Shown: positions 47,233 through 56,323 of the stretch, in pieces
How the letters are laid out: each line of letters opens with the position of its first letter
Numbering within the stretch: position 1 is the first letter of the stretch
Source: VAZQ01 sp963817015
GTDB taxonomy: Bacteria; Pseudomonadota; Alphaproteobacteria; Rhizobiales; Xanthobacteraceae
DNA length: 64,000 bases
Direction: 5' to 3'
Assembly (NCBI GenBank): GCA_963817015.1
Contig: CAWFMV010000014.1
Span: 186,001-250,000, forward strand
Program-made: the position numbers and the translations under genes
Notes under the pieces: model-generated
Database searches by the model: none
Seen by the model: only the letters and a program-made list of their open reading frames with translations
What the model was told of the DNA's origin: nothing

Positions 47233-48069
47233 ATGGGAATGCGTTACGGACGATCGATCGGCCTGGTTGCGGCGTGCGTGTTGTTGGCGACAAGCGCGTT
47301 CGCGCATGACGAAACGAAATATCCGGACTGGCGCGCGCAGTGGGTGCGCGCCGACAGTGCCCAGTTCGATCCGAGCAAGCCGGGCGGGCGCGGCCAGCAG
47401 GCGCCGCTGACGCCGGAATATCAGGCCAAGCTCGATGAGATTCTGGCCAATCGTGCGCGCGGGTCGCTCGAGGGCAACTTCACGGTGACCTGCCTGCCGA
47501 CCGGAATGCCGCGCATGATGATCGTCTACGAGACGATGGACATCATCGTGCTGCCGGAGATGACCTACATCCGCATGACGCTGATGAACGAGCTGCGCCG
47601 CATCCACACCGATGGCCGCACTTGGCCCGAAAAGCTGACGCCGAGCTTTTCAGGCACCTCGATCGGGCGGTGGTCGGACGAGGACGGCGACGGCCGCTAC
47701 GACACGCTCACGGTCGAGACCCGCGGCATGAAGGGGCCGCGCACCTACGAGGGCACGCCCGGCATTCCGCTGCACACTGACAACCAGACCATCGTCAAAG
47801 AGCGCATCTATCTCGACAAGAGCGATCCGGATCTGCTGCGCGACGAGATCACGGTGATCGACAGCGGGCTGACGCGGCCGTGGACCGTTTCGAGGAAATA
47901 CCAGCGCGCCAAGAAGCCTTACTGGTCGGAGTATTATTGCAACGAGGGCAACCAGCAGGTCCTGATCGGCAAGGAGAACTACATGGTCAGCGCCGAAGGA
48001 ATCCTGATGCCGGTGCGCAAGGACCAGCCGCCGCCGGACCTGCGGAAGTTCAACGCGCCGGCGCGCTGA
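47233..48069 (+). CDS. Conserved secreted protein of unknown function
   Basis: Exported protein of 278 residues (signal peptide ending at TSAFAHDE, about residue 24). It is rich in aromatic and charged residues, with segments NFTVTCLPTGMPRMMIVYE, LPEMTYIRMTLMNELRRI, GRWSDEDGDGRYDTLTVETR and YWSEYYCNEGNQQ. I know this type as a family of hypothetical periplasmic proteins but not its function. ATG 47233 or 47239 could be the start. It sits between a Bug gene and the gamma-glutamyltransferase gene on the same strand. Confidence 0.8.
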   Translation: MGMRYGRSIGLVAACVLLATSAFAHDETKYPDWRAQWVRADSAQFDPSKPGGRGQQAPLTPEYQAKLDEILANRARGSLEGNFTVTCLPTGMPRMMIVYETMDIIVLPEMTYIRMTLMNELRRIHTDGRTWPEKLTPSFSGTSIGRWSDEDGDGRYDTLTVETRGMKGPRTYEGTPGIPLHTDNQTIVKERIYLDKSDPDLLRDEITVIDSGLTRPWTVSRKYQRAKKPYWSEYYCNEGNQQVLIGKENYMVSAEGILMPVRKDQPPPDLRKFNAPAR

Positions 48070-48135
48070 AGCGCAACCCGAGACAGTCGCAACCGTCTGT
48101 GGTTAGCTGGGGTCCGCAACCGCGCAGGACCCCCG

Positions 48136-50010
48136 ATGAGCAACATCAACCCCAATCCCTTTACGACGCGTCCCGAGATCGACGGAACCTTCGGGGTCGT
48201 CGCCTCGACCCACTGGATCGCGACTGCGGTCGGCATGGGGATTCTCGAGCGCGGCGGTAACGCCTTCGATGCAGCGGTCGCAACCGCGTTCACGCTGCAG
48301 GTCGTGGAGCCGCACCTCAATGGCCCCGGCGGCGATGTGCCGGTGATCCTGCACGATACGCGCAAGGGCAAAGACAAGGTCGAGGTGATCTGCGGCCAAG
48401 GTCCCGCGCCGGCCGGTGCCACCATCGCGCACTACCGCGGCCTCGGGCTCGATCTCGTTCCCGGCACCGGGCTCCTCGCCTGCTGCGTGCCTGGCACGTT
48501 CGAGACCTGGATGCTGCTTCTCCGCGACTACGGCACCATGCGGCTCGCCGACGTGCTTTCGCCCGCGATCTTCTATGCCCGCGAGGGTCAGCCACTGGTC
48601 GAGCGCGCGAATGCAACGATCAAGACCGTGCGCGAGCTGTTTCGCGATCACTGGCCGACCTCGGCTGCGGTCTATCTGCCGGGCGGCAACGTGCCGGCGG
48701 CCGGCTCGCTGTTTGCCAACACCGCGATGGCGGAGACCTATGCGCGCATCCTGCGCGAGGCTGAGAGCGCGGGCGGCGACCGCGACAAGCAGATCGAAGC
48801 GGCGCGGCGGATGTGGTCGCACGGCTTCGTGGCGGAAGCGATCGACCGCTTCTGCCGTACGCAGGAGCTGATGGATTCGAGCGGCGAGCGGCATCGCGGC
48901 GTGCTCACCGGCGACGACATGGCGCGCTGGCAGCCGCGCGTCGAGGCGCCGGTCACCTACCAATATGGCCGCTACACGGTCTGCAAAGGCGGCTTCTGGA
49001 GCCAGGGCCCGGTGATGCTGCAGCAGCTTGCGCTTGCGCAGGGCTTCGGTCTCGACGGCGCCGATCCGACGAGCGCGGACTTCATCCACACCGTGGTCGA
49101 GTGCTCGAAGCTTGCGTTCGCGGACCGCGACACGTTCTACGGCGATCCGGACTTCGTGAAAGTGCCGGGCGAGACGCTGCTGTCCGAGGCCTACACCGCC
49201 GCGCGCCGCAAGCTTGTCAGCGAGCGTGCCTCGCTCGAGCAGCGGCCCGGCAGCATCCCGGGCTATGGCATGAGCCTCGATCTGCGCGTGGCAGGCGGTC
49301 AGCGCATCGCGGCGCCCGGCGCCGGCGAGCCGACGGTTGGCCGCGGCGCGGCCTGGACGCATGACGACACGGTCGATCCGAGCCTGGTCACGATCGATAA
49401 CGCCAAGCTCGAGCGCTCCGGCTTGATGCGCGGCGACACCGTGCACTTCGACATCGTCGACCGCGCCGGCAACATGGTATCGGCGACGCCGTCCGGCGGC
49501 TGGCTGCAATCCTCGCCGGTGATCCCTGAGCTTGGATTCTGTCTCGGCACGCGCGCGCAGCAGTTCTGGCTCGAGGAGGGCCATCCCAATGCGCTCGCGC
49601 CCGGCAAGCGCCCGCGCACCACGCTCACGCCCACGCTCGCGCTGCGCGACGGCGAGCCCTATCTGGCCTGGGGCTCGCCCGGCGGCGACCAGCAGGACCA
49701 GTGGACCGCGCAGTTCTTTTTGCGCCACGTGCATTGCGGCATGAACCTGCAGGAGGCGATCGACGCGCCGGCCTGGCACTCCGAGCACTTCGCGTCGTCA
49801 TTCTGGCCGCGCGAGGCGCGCCCCGGCGTGCTCGTGGTCGAGGGCCGCCTGCCGGCCGACACGATCAAGGAGCTGCGCCGTCGCGGCCACATCGTCGAGG
49901 TCGAATCCGACTGGTCGGAAGGCCGTCTCACCACCGCGGCGCGCGACGGCCGCCACCGCCGCGCGGCTGCCAATCCGCGCGGCATGCAGGGCTATGCGGC
50001 CGGGCGGTGA
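48136..50010 (+). CDS. Gamma-glutamyltransferase family protein
   Basis: N-terminal-nucleophile hydrolase of 624 residues that self-cleaves into two subunits. The opening VVASTHWIATAVGMGILERG and GGNAFDAAVATAFTLQVVEP is typical. The probable nucleophile threonine and self-cleavage site is in MRGDTVHFDIVDRAGNMVSA, near residue 436. The oxyanion region RPRTTLTPTLALRDGEP and GSPGGDQQDQW follow. There is no signal peptide, unlike periplasmic Ggt of enterobacteria, so it may be a cytoplasmic member acting on gamma-glutamyl compounds or other amides. Confidence 0.9.
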   Translation: MSNINPNPFTTRPEIDGTFGVVASTHWIATAVGMGILERGGNAFDAAVATAFTLQVVEPHLNGPGGDVPVILHDTRKGKDKVEVICGQGPAPAGATIAHYRGLGLDLVPGTGLLACCVPGTFETWMLLLRDYGTMRLADVLSPAIFYAREGQPLVERANATIKTVRELFRDHWPTSAAVYLPGGNVPAAGSLFANTAMAETYARILREAESAGGDRDKQIEAARRMWSHGFVAEAIDRFCRTQELMDSSGERHRGVLTGDDMARWQPRVEAPVTYQYGRYTVCKGGFWSQGPVMLQQLALAQGFGLDGADPTSADFIHTVVECSKLAFADRDTFYGDPDFVKVPGETLLSEAYTAARRKLVSERASLEQRPGSIPGYGMSLDLRVAGGQRIAAPGAGEPTVGRGAAWTHDDTVDPSLVTIDNAKLERSGLMRGDTVHFDIVDRAGNMVSATPSGGWLQSSPVIPELGFCLGTRAQQFWLEEGHPNALAPGKRPRTTLTPTLALRDGEPYLAWGSPGGDQQDQWTAQFFLRHVHCGMNLQEAIDAPAWHSEHFASSFWPREARPGVLVVEGRLPADTIKELRRRGHIVEVESDWSEGRLTTAARDGRHRRAAANPRGMQGYAAGR

Positions 50011-50052
50011 CGGCGCAACGTCTGCACCGTCGAAGCGGGGTCGAAAGCAGCG

Positions 50053-50556
50053 ATGTTTACAACTCTCGACGTCGATCCTTCAAAACTCGATGAACATGAG
50101 CGGAAATTCGTTTCGAACATTCGAGAACATGGCTGGTTCGGCACAGCCGTGTTCGGCGACGAGGAAGGCCCAGGCTTCAGCTACACGACGGGCTTTTGGC
50201 TCAAGCTCAATTTTCCCGAGATCATTACGTTTGCTCTGAAGCGCGAGACTGCCCACGACACGTTCTGGCACATCTGTCGAACGCTGGAGCAGGGCGAGCG
50301 CTTCGCAATTGGTGTGCCGATCGACAGCATATTCGAGAATAGCCAGGCAGCGCTTCTGCCGGTGTCGAAGCGGTACTACAAGGATCATCTGGGCTGGAGC
50401 CGTTGGTTCTACTGCGGCGACGATTTCGATTGCGTGCAACTGATCTGGACGGATCGCGATGGACGCTTTCCGTGGCAACACGGCTATGCAACTGAATTCG
50501 TTGAGGCACAGCCCGATTTGACAGACAACGCGTGGTCAGGGTTGCGCGAGCATTGA
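50053..50556 (+). CDS. DUF4262-family protein
   Basis: Cytoplasmic protein of 167 residues with the DUF4262 layout: EHGWFGTAVFGDEEGPGFSY, then TTGFWLKLNFPEIITFAL, a central RWFYCGDDFDCVQLIWTDRD and PWQHGY near the C-terminus. Function of the family is unknown. It begins 43 bases after the gamma-glutamyltransferase stop. Confidence 0.82.
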   Translation: MFTTLDVDPSKLDEHERKFVSNIREHGWFGTAVFGDEEGPGFSYTTGFWLKLNFPEIITFALKRETAHDTFWHICRTLEQGERFAIGVPIDSIFENSQAALLPVSKRYYKDHLGWSRWFYCGDDFDCVQLIWTDRDGRFPWQHGYATEFVEAQPDLTDNAWSGLREH

Positions 50557-50714
50557 CGTGTGCGAGCATTGACAATGTGAACGCACGTACATCTTGTACC
50601 GTGATGCATCGTGCTGCTGATCATGCGTCGTTGCGCAAAGATTTAATTTCTGCTATCGCTTCAGACGTTGTGCGTGTTCTTGCATCATCGTTATGGAGTA
50701 CACGGAGCACTGCG

Positions 50715-50981
50715 ATGCGGGCAGTTGTTCTGCTGGTCTTGACACTGGTTTCTCTTGCCTTTTCACATCTTGCGCAAGCTGAAACGGAGCGAGGCCGTAT
50801 TGTGTTGGCCCAAAGGATCCTGTCCTGCGGTGAGCAGGCCAACACATTGTATCTCCAGTATACGGCCTTCAAGTGCAATACACGCGCCCCCTCCCAACCC
50901 GACAAGTGCAAGCCGCTGATGGACAATATCTGCGCGATCGCAGCGAGATGCGAGCGCGCAAAGGTCTTCTGCGTCAGATAG
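50715..50981 (+). CDS. Small secreted cysteine-rich protein, unknown
   Basis: Eighty-eight residues. A clear signal peptide (RAVVLLVLTLVSLAFSHLAQ, cleavage near AQA-ET) is followed by a mature part of about 65 residues with six cysteines. These are spaced as in LSCGEQ, FKCNTR, DKCKPL, NICAIA, ARCERA and VFCVR, suggesting three disulfides in the periplasm. The local sequence is less GC-rich than its surroundings. I do not recognise the family. The frame is open upstream to 50532, but that part lacks coding character and the ATG at 50715 gives the signal peptide. Bases 50557-50714 hold nothing I can support. Confidence 0.6.
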   Translation: MRAVVLLVLTLVSLAFSHLAQAETERGRIVLAQRILSCGEQANTLYLQYTAFKCNTRAPSQPDKCKPLMDNICAIAARCERAKVFCVR

Positions 50982-51032
50982 CCCCTCTGCACGTCCCTAA
51001 GCCCAGTTGTTGAACAATCGATCGGTCACGTC

Positions 51033-53294
51033 ATGCGCAAGCACATCGAGCGAGTCTTCTCCGCGTTTGAAACGAATCTCATACCGATCATTGTGGCGGC
51101 GCTGGCCTCCTACGTTCTTTTCGCGCCCGCGCAGTTTCAGGAGATCCACCGGGCGCTCGCACAGCGCCTCGCCGCGCTGCAAACGATGCCCTTGACCTCA
51201 GACAATCCAGAGCTCTGGTCCGCCGCCACCACGTCGCTCTACACGCTGGGCGGCCTCATCGCGCTTTCCGTCCTGCTTTGGCTGTCGTGCCGCGCGAATT
51301 TTGACGATCCAGGAGCTAAGGAAAGCATAGTTGCGCCCGGTGCGCTTCGATTTGTCAGCCTGATTCTGGCCGGCCTGCCATTCCTCGCTATGGCGGTCGG
51401 GTTCTATGCGGCCAGCAGCGACACGGAGGCCGTCGGCAAGATCCAAGGTCTGCTCGCGCGGATCAAGGAAGCCAATCTGCTGGACAGCGGATTCGATCCT
51501 GCACTCGCGCATACTGCCGCAGTCGACTGGGCGGAGAAGATCGCGAGCTACAACATCATTCTGCTCGGAGGCGCTGTCTTCTTCGTTCTGCTGGGCGTGC
51601 TCCTTGTTTTCCTTCTCAGTCGATTGGAAAATTCGAAGCGCGCCGATGCAGTTGGCCGCGTCATGTCGAATGGCTATGTGGCTCTCGCTGCTGCCATCAT
51701 CTTCCTCGGGCTGTGCGCCCTTTATGCGTTTCAGTCGGGAGCAGCCGCGACACGCATCTCGGCTGTGCCCACTCTGCTGCTGTTTGCGGCGCTGAGCCTT
51801 GTTATTGTGAATTTTCTGGCCGTGCAGTCCGGCGGAGTCGGACGCCTCGTGATCTGGGTGCTTGCGACCGTTGCTGTTGTTTTCTCGCTGTTTGATTTCG
51901 CCAACAATCATCGCGTGAGGCGCGTGCCGTATCTTGCCCAGCCGGCACCGACAATGCCCGATCTGCCGGACACCTTTCGCAATTGGCTGCAGGCTCGCAC
52001 GGACCAATCAAAATTCCCCGGGCGATATCCTGTCTACATCGTGGCGGCACAAGGCGGTGGCAGCTATGCGGCGATGCACGCGGCCCATTTCCTAAGCTAC
52101 ATGCAGGCGCGGTGTCCGAATTTCGCCCATCATCTCTTTGCCATCAGCGGTGTGTCCGGCGGCAGCGTCGGGGCCGCGGCCTTTGCTGCTGCGATGAAGG
52201 ACGCCGAGCAGCGCGGTGGCGTCAAGATCCCGGAAACCGGGTGCACGGACCGCAGTGGCGAGGACCCTGCGATCAGCGCGGTCCAGGTCCTGGACGACGA
52301 TTTCTGGTCGCCATTGCAGGCGATGTGGCTGTTCCCGGACCTGCTTCAGCAGTTCCTGCCCGTGCGGGTCGAGATATTCGATCGGGCGCGCGCTCTGGAG
52401 CATGGTCTGGAGGCGTCATGGGAGCGCAGCGTGACCCGCAACGATTTGTATGGTCCGCGCGTGCAGAGCAAGACCGCCAACACCATGGCGGAGCCGTTCT
52501 TGTCGCTGTGGCCGCAAGGGTTCGACAAGTCGCTGTTCACGCCAGCGCTGATCCTGAACACAACTGAGGTCGATACCGGGCGACGTCGGCTGATCTCGCC
52601 GTTTAAATTCGAAGGGCTGACCGACCTGAGATTTTTTCCGGTCAGCTGCACCTCGGCGAGCGCGACGCATGAGGGCAGGGTCGAGTCTTTGCCGCTCAGC
52701 ACCGCGGCGGTGCTGAGCGCGCGCTTCCCATGGATTACGCCATCCGGGTGGTACTACGACCCTTCGGAGACTGGCGAATGTACGTCGCCCGAGAAGAGCG
52801 TGACCAAGTTGAGCGACGGCGGGTATTTCGAAAGCTCCGGCGTCGCCACGGCGCTCGACCTGGCGCATTCACTGCAAAACATCATCAATCAGGGCGATCT
52901 GAAGGTCGATATCAAGCTCGTCATACTGACCTCGGGTGGCTTCGCATCGGAGACGGCGGATGGGCTCAACGAGGCGCTCGATCCGATCAGGACCATGCTC
53001 AATGCCAGCGAGGCGCGCGGCTACATCGAGGTCGGGCGGGCCGACCAGGCTGATTTCGCAAAGGCCGCGGCGCAGTCAGGAGCGGTGCTGAAGGTCAAGC
53101 TGGAAGAGTACGGCTATCCGCTGCCGCTGGGCTGGAGCCTCTCGGACGTCACGCGCTACCTGATCCAGTTTCAGACCGGCGAGCTCAATCCCTGTGAACG
53201 CAAGCAAGGCCCGCGCCAGGCCAGCAAGAACCTGGATCTGAACACCAGCAGCTGTGTCATCAGCGACCTCGTCGGGCAGTTGACGCACAAGTGA
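51033..53294 (+). CDS. Membrane-anchored patatin-like phospholipase
   Basis: Protein of 753 residues. The first 290 contain about seven hydrophobic helices (for example IILLGGAVFFVLLGVLLVFL and RLVIWVLATVAVVFSLFDF). The remainder is a patatin-like acyl hydrolase with the glycine-rich oxyanion loop VAAQGGGSYAAMHA, the nucleophile elbow ISGVSGGSVGA (Ser near residue 374) and the catalytic aspartate in KLSDGGYFESSG (near residue 594). Patatins hydrolyse phospholipid or other acyl esters with a Ser-Asp dyad. The large membrane domain fused in front is unusual. It converges on the ABC permease gene, ending two bases away. Confidence 0.88.
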   Translation: MRKHIERVFSAFETNLIPIIVAALASYVLFAPAQFQEIHRALAQRLAALQTMPLTSDNPELWSAATTSLYTLGGLIALSVLLWLSCRANFDDPGAKESIVAPGALRFVSLILAGLPFLAMAVGFYAASSDTEAVGKIQGLLARIKEANLLDSGFDPALAHTAAVDWAEKIASYNIILLGGAVFFVLLGVLLVFLLSRLENSKRADAVGRVMSNGYVALAAAIIFLGLCALYAFQSGAAATRISAVPTLLLFAALSLVIVNFLAVQSGGVGRLVIWVLATVAVVFSLFDFANNHRVRRVPYLAQPAPTMPDLPDTFRNWLQARTDQSKFPGRYPVYIVAAQGGGSYAAMHAAHFLSYMQARCPNFAHHLFAISGVSGGSVGAAAFAAAMKDAEQRGGVKIPETGCTDRSGEDPAISAVQVLDDDFWSPLQAMWLFPDLLQQFLPVRVEIFDRARALEHGLEASWERSVTRNDLYGPRVQSKTANTMAEPFLSLWPQGFDKSLFTPALILNTTEVDTGRRRLISPFKFEGLTDLRFFPVSCTSASATHEGRVESLPLSTAAVLSARFPWITPSGWYYDPSETGECTSPEKSVTKLSDGGYFESSGVATALDLAHSLQNIINQGDLKVDIKLVILTSGGFASETADGLNEALDPIRTMLNASEARGYIEVGRADQADFAKAAAQSGAVLKVKLEEYGYPLPLGWSLSDVTRYLIQFQTGELNPCERKQGPRQASKNLDLNTSSCVISDLVGQLTHK

Positions 53295-53296
53295 CG

Positions 53297-54066
53297 TCAC
53301 TCCGCCTTCCACGGAATGATCTTGCGCTCGAGCTCCTGCAGCAGCGCTGAGGTGATCAGCCCGAGAATGCCGATGGTCACGATGCCGCAGAACATGATGT
53401 CGACCTGCAAGAGCTCCCAGGAATTCCAGATCAGGTAGCCGAGGCCGGACTTGGTGGCGACGAACTCGGCCGCGACCAGCACGATGAAGGAGACCGCAAC
53501 CGCGATGCGGATGCCCGCGAACACCGTCGGCAGCGCGCCGAAGAACACGATGCGGGTGAACATCACGGTCTGGCTGGCGCCATAGTTCTTGGCCACATCC
53601 CAGTAGATCTTCTCGATATTGGCGGCGCCCACATAGGTGTTCACGCACACCGGGAAGAACACCGCGATGGCGACGAGCGCGATCTTGGAGGCGTCGCCGA
53701 AGCCGAAGGCGAGCAGCAGGAGTGGCATCAGCGCGATCTTCGGGATCGGGAACAGCGCCGCGATCAGCGGATCGAATCATGTAGCGCACCGGGCGGAACA
53801 TCGCCATCAGGAGCCCGCAGGCGACGCCCGGGATGGCGCCGATGAAGAAGCCGCCGAACACCCGCAGCAGCGTCACGCCGGTATGCATCGCGAGCTCGCC
53901 GCTCAGCACGAGCTGCCAGAATCGGACCGCGATGTCGCGTTGGCGCCGGGATGAAGCGGCGGTCGCCGATCCCCGCCATCAGCAGCAGCTGCCAGAGCGC
54001 GAGAAACAGCAGCGGCGAGATCATGTAGAGCAGCCGGTCGCGCGTCTTTGCCGATATTGCGTTCAT
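53297..54066 (-). pseudogene. NitT/TauT-type ABC transporter permease, two frameshifts
   Basis: Inner-membrane permease of about 255 residues (SsuC/TauC-like). Segments are LYMISPLLFLALWQLLLMAG, GVTLLRVFGGFFIGAIPGVA, the EAA-like loop region IEKIYWDVAKNYGASQTVMF and FIVLVAAEFVATKSGLGYLI. The frame changes near 53942 (ACGCGACATC, one C extra) and 53772 (ATGATTCGATCC, one T extra). The last 143 residues are intact. Its ATG overlaps the ATPase stop as ATGA, so it is the last gene of the transporter operon. Confidence 0.87.
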
Positions 54067-54861
54067 AGCTCAAGCTCCGCCCGCGCCCGCGTCACTTCTT
54101 CCTCCAGCACGTGCCAGATGTCGAGCTTGAGCGCGCCAAATTCCGGGGCCGCCGACAGCTTGATCAGGTCGCGCGGGTGCGGGAAGGGGACCTCGATGAT
54201 CTGTTTGATACGGCCAGGTTGCGCGGTCATGATCACGCAGCGGTCACCCATCAGGAGCGCCTCCTCGATCGAGTGCGTGACATAGATCACGGTCTTGCGA
54301 GTCTCGTGCCAGATGCGCACCAGCTCGGTCTGCAGGATGACGCGGTTCTGCGCGTCGAGCGCGGCGAACGGCTCGTCCATCAGCAGCATTGCGGGATCTG
54401 TCACGAAGGCGCGCGCGATCGCGCTCCTTTGGCGCATGCCGCCGGAGAGCTGGTGCGGGTAGTGGCGGCGGAATTTGGTCAGGCCCACAAGCTTGAGCGC
54501 TGCTTCGACGCGCTGCTTCGCCTCGGCACCGGGCACGCCGCGCGTCATCAGACCAAAGCCGACATTGGTCTCGACGCTCATCCAGGGAAACAACCCGCTC
54601 TCCTGGAACACCATGGCGTTCTCGACCGACCAGCCGCCGGCCTCGACCGTGAAGCTGCCTGCGCTCTGGGTGTCGAGTCCGGCGAGGATGCGCAGAAGCG
54701 TCGACTTCCCGCAGCCCGATCGGGCCGACGATGCACAGGAACTCGCCCGCCGCGATGGTGAGGTCGATGGTGTCGAGCGCCAGCACGCGGCCCTGGCCGC
54801 TGACATATTCCTTGCGCAGGCCAGCGATCTTGACCGCGGCGCCGCGCCGCCCAACGTTCAT
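54063..54861 (-). pseudogene. NitT/TauT-type ABC transporter ATP-binding protein, one frameshift
   Basis: ATPase of about 265 residues. The start is NVGRRGAAVKIAGLRKEYVS at ATG 54861, with GGGGGA upstream. The Walker A serine-glycine segment is split: the first frame reads LCIVGPIGL and the next reads SGCGKSTLLRILAGLD. Deleting one A from CCCGATCGGGC near 54722 restores GPSGCGKST. Downstream motifs are LSGGMRQRSAIARA, MLLMDEPFAALDAQ and VIYVTHSIEEALLMGDR. It belongs with the permease at 53297 and probably with the two binding proteins at 55257 and 56324. Confidence 0.9.
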
Positions 54862-54899
54862 GCAGCATTCCCCCGAGAAAAGCCGCGGCACCCTATCAC

Positions 54900-54928
54900 G
54901 ATCGGTTCGTCCCCGCGAAAGCGGCAGG
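54900..54928. repeat. Half copy of the TTCGTCCCCGCGAAAGCGG palindrome
   Basis: One arm only, GGTTCGTCCCCGCGAAAGCG, matching the arms at 37484, 42641 and 61404. No facing arm is seen, so the element is truncated. Confidence 0.6.
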
Positions 54929-54993
54929 ACATGCAAACCTCTCGGAGCCGCACGCGAATGCATTGCTGGAGGTGGGCAGAGCGATGCCACAAC

Positions 54994-55185
54994 GCTCCCC
55001 TCCCCCCTTGTGGGGGAGGGACAGGGAGAGGGGTGCAACAGCGCTGCAGTCGGGTTCATATCTAACGATCCGACAAGTCCCGCAAAATGCAGCCGGCCGT
55101 CGTTCTCGAGTTGTAGGACGAGCCTCGCGCTCAGTGCTTCGCGGCCACCCCTCTCCCTGTCCCTCCCCCACAAGGGGGGAGGGAA
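54994..55185. repeat. C/G-run inverted repeat element, long-loop copy
   Basis: Left arm 54994-55034 (CCCCTCCCCCCTTGTGGGGG then AGGGACAGGGAGAGGGGTG) and right arm 55146-55185 (CCACCCCTCTCCCTGTCCCT then CCCCCACAAGGGGGGAGGG) are near-perfect complements around a 110-base centre. It belongs to the same family as the element at 28651. It splits the ABC transporter cluster, occupying most of the 395-base gap between the ATPase gene and the binding-protein genes. The centre encodes nothing I can support. Confidence 0.82.
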
Positions 55186-55256
55186 CCGTGGGGCCGCACC
55201 TTCGCACCTCACACAATGTACCTGTGGGCGGATTTCCAAAGCGGACGAGTCTCACC

Positions 55257-56298
55257 TCAGCGGCAGCCCGCAAGCGTGCTGCCCGCGTTGGCGAGCACGA
55301 ACGGACCGAGCGTCCGGTTGGCGTGCTCGACGTAGGTCTCGGTCACCAGCTTCTCGGCCGGAAGATTGCGCAGCGACAGGCCCTCCTGCACGAAGAAGGC
55401 CTGGATATCGAGCATGCTGGCAACGTTGATGCGGCCGTCCGGGCTGCTTGCCGGCCAGGGATAGTTTTCCAGCATCTCGCGCTGCCGCTCGATGCCGCTG
55501 CGGATCGCGAGATCGATCACCTCGGCGCGGTTGGGACCGCCATGGTAGGCCTGACAATAATCGCGCACGCCGCGCATCTGGGCCACGAAGTAGCGCTTCA
55601 CCAGCGCGTCGTTCTTCGCCGCCCAGTCGGTGTTGATGAAATAGACCGCGATCGTCAGCGGATGCGGCGTGACGAAGTCGTCCGGATCGGCGACCACGGC
55701 GGCGAGGCCGCGCTCCACGATCTGCGCCGCGAATGGCGGGATCACGAAGGCGGCGTCGATCGCCTTGTTGGCGAACGCAAGCGCAACCTGCGAGAACGGG
55801 AAGAAACTTCAGGTCCACGTCGCGGAAGCCGAGCCCGACGGTCTTCAGGATCTTGCCGATCTCGTAGTTGGTGATCGAGCCGCGCGAATTGCTGGCGAGC
55901 GGGCGGCCTTTGAGCTGCGGCGACGCTCTTGATCTGGTCTTTCAGGTCGCTGCGCACCAGGAGCTTGTGGCCGAGCGGAGAGCTCACGCGATCGAGCGCG
56001 ACGGTGACCGGCAGGTTCTTCTCGACCGCGTTGAAATAGGCGGCCGACAGTCCGCCGCCCACGATCTGCAGCCGGTTCTGCGCGACCACGGCAAGCGAGT
56101 CGGTCGAGGTGTCGAGATCGGTCGAGCTCGACCTTGATTCCGGCCTCGCGGAAATAGCCCTTCTCGACCGCGATCATGGTCGCGAGCGACGCCGTCGAGC
56201 GCACGCTGCCGACCCGGATGGTCTCCTCCTGCGCCTGCGCCACGCGGAGCAATCAGCGCGAGTGCGGCGGCGAGAGCGATGCGTGCGGGCTGAATCAT
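55257..56298 (-). pseudogene. NitT/TauT-type ABC substrate-binding protein, several frameshifts (copy 2)
   Basis: About 340 residues when joined. A signal peptide (IQPARIALAAALALIA) leads to ETIRVGSVRSTASLATMIAV, EKGYFREAGIKVEL, VVAQNRLQIVGGGLSAAYFN and RVSSPLGHKLLVRSDLKDQI. The intact C-terminal 160 residues include VIPPFAAQIVERGLAAVVAD and end GPFVLANAGSTLAGCR. Breaks lie near 56250, 56125, 55925 and 55806. It is a clear paralogue of the adjacent gene at 56324, and both end in a GPF-A...GCR motif. The ligand is unknown but is likely an aromatic or sulfonate-like acid, given ubiD upstream. Confidence 0.83.
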
Positions 56299-56323
56299 CG
56301 TGGTGGCCAAGCTTGCCGGCACC

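Noticed and set aside
48103..49788. Open frame of 561 codons antisense to gamma-glutamyltransferase
   Set aside because: Shadow of a well-supported gene; no motifs and the same antisense composition.
3385..53775. Extra T residues near TCGAT/ATTC contexts as a methylation-linked (for example CcrM GANTC) signal
   Set aside because: A few sites look alike, but most do not contain GANTC and other bases are inserted just as often; too few cases to claim a context effect.
28651..55185. C/G-run repeats as CRISPR or origin repeats
   Set aside because: They are inverted pairs with unique centres, not regular direct repeats with spacers, and no cas or replication genes are nearby.
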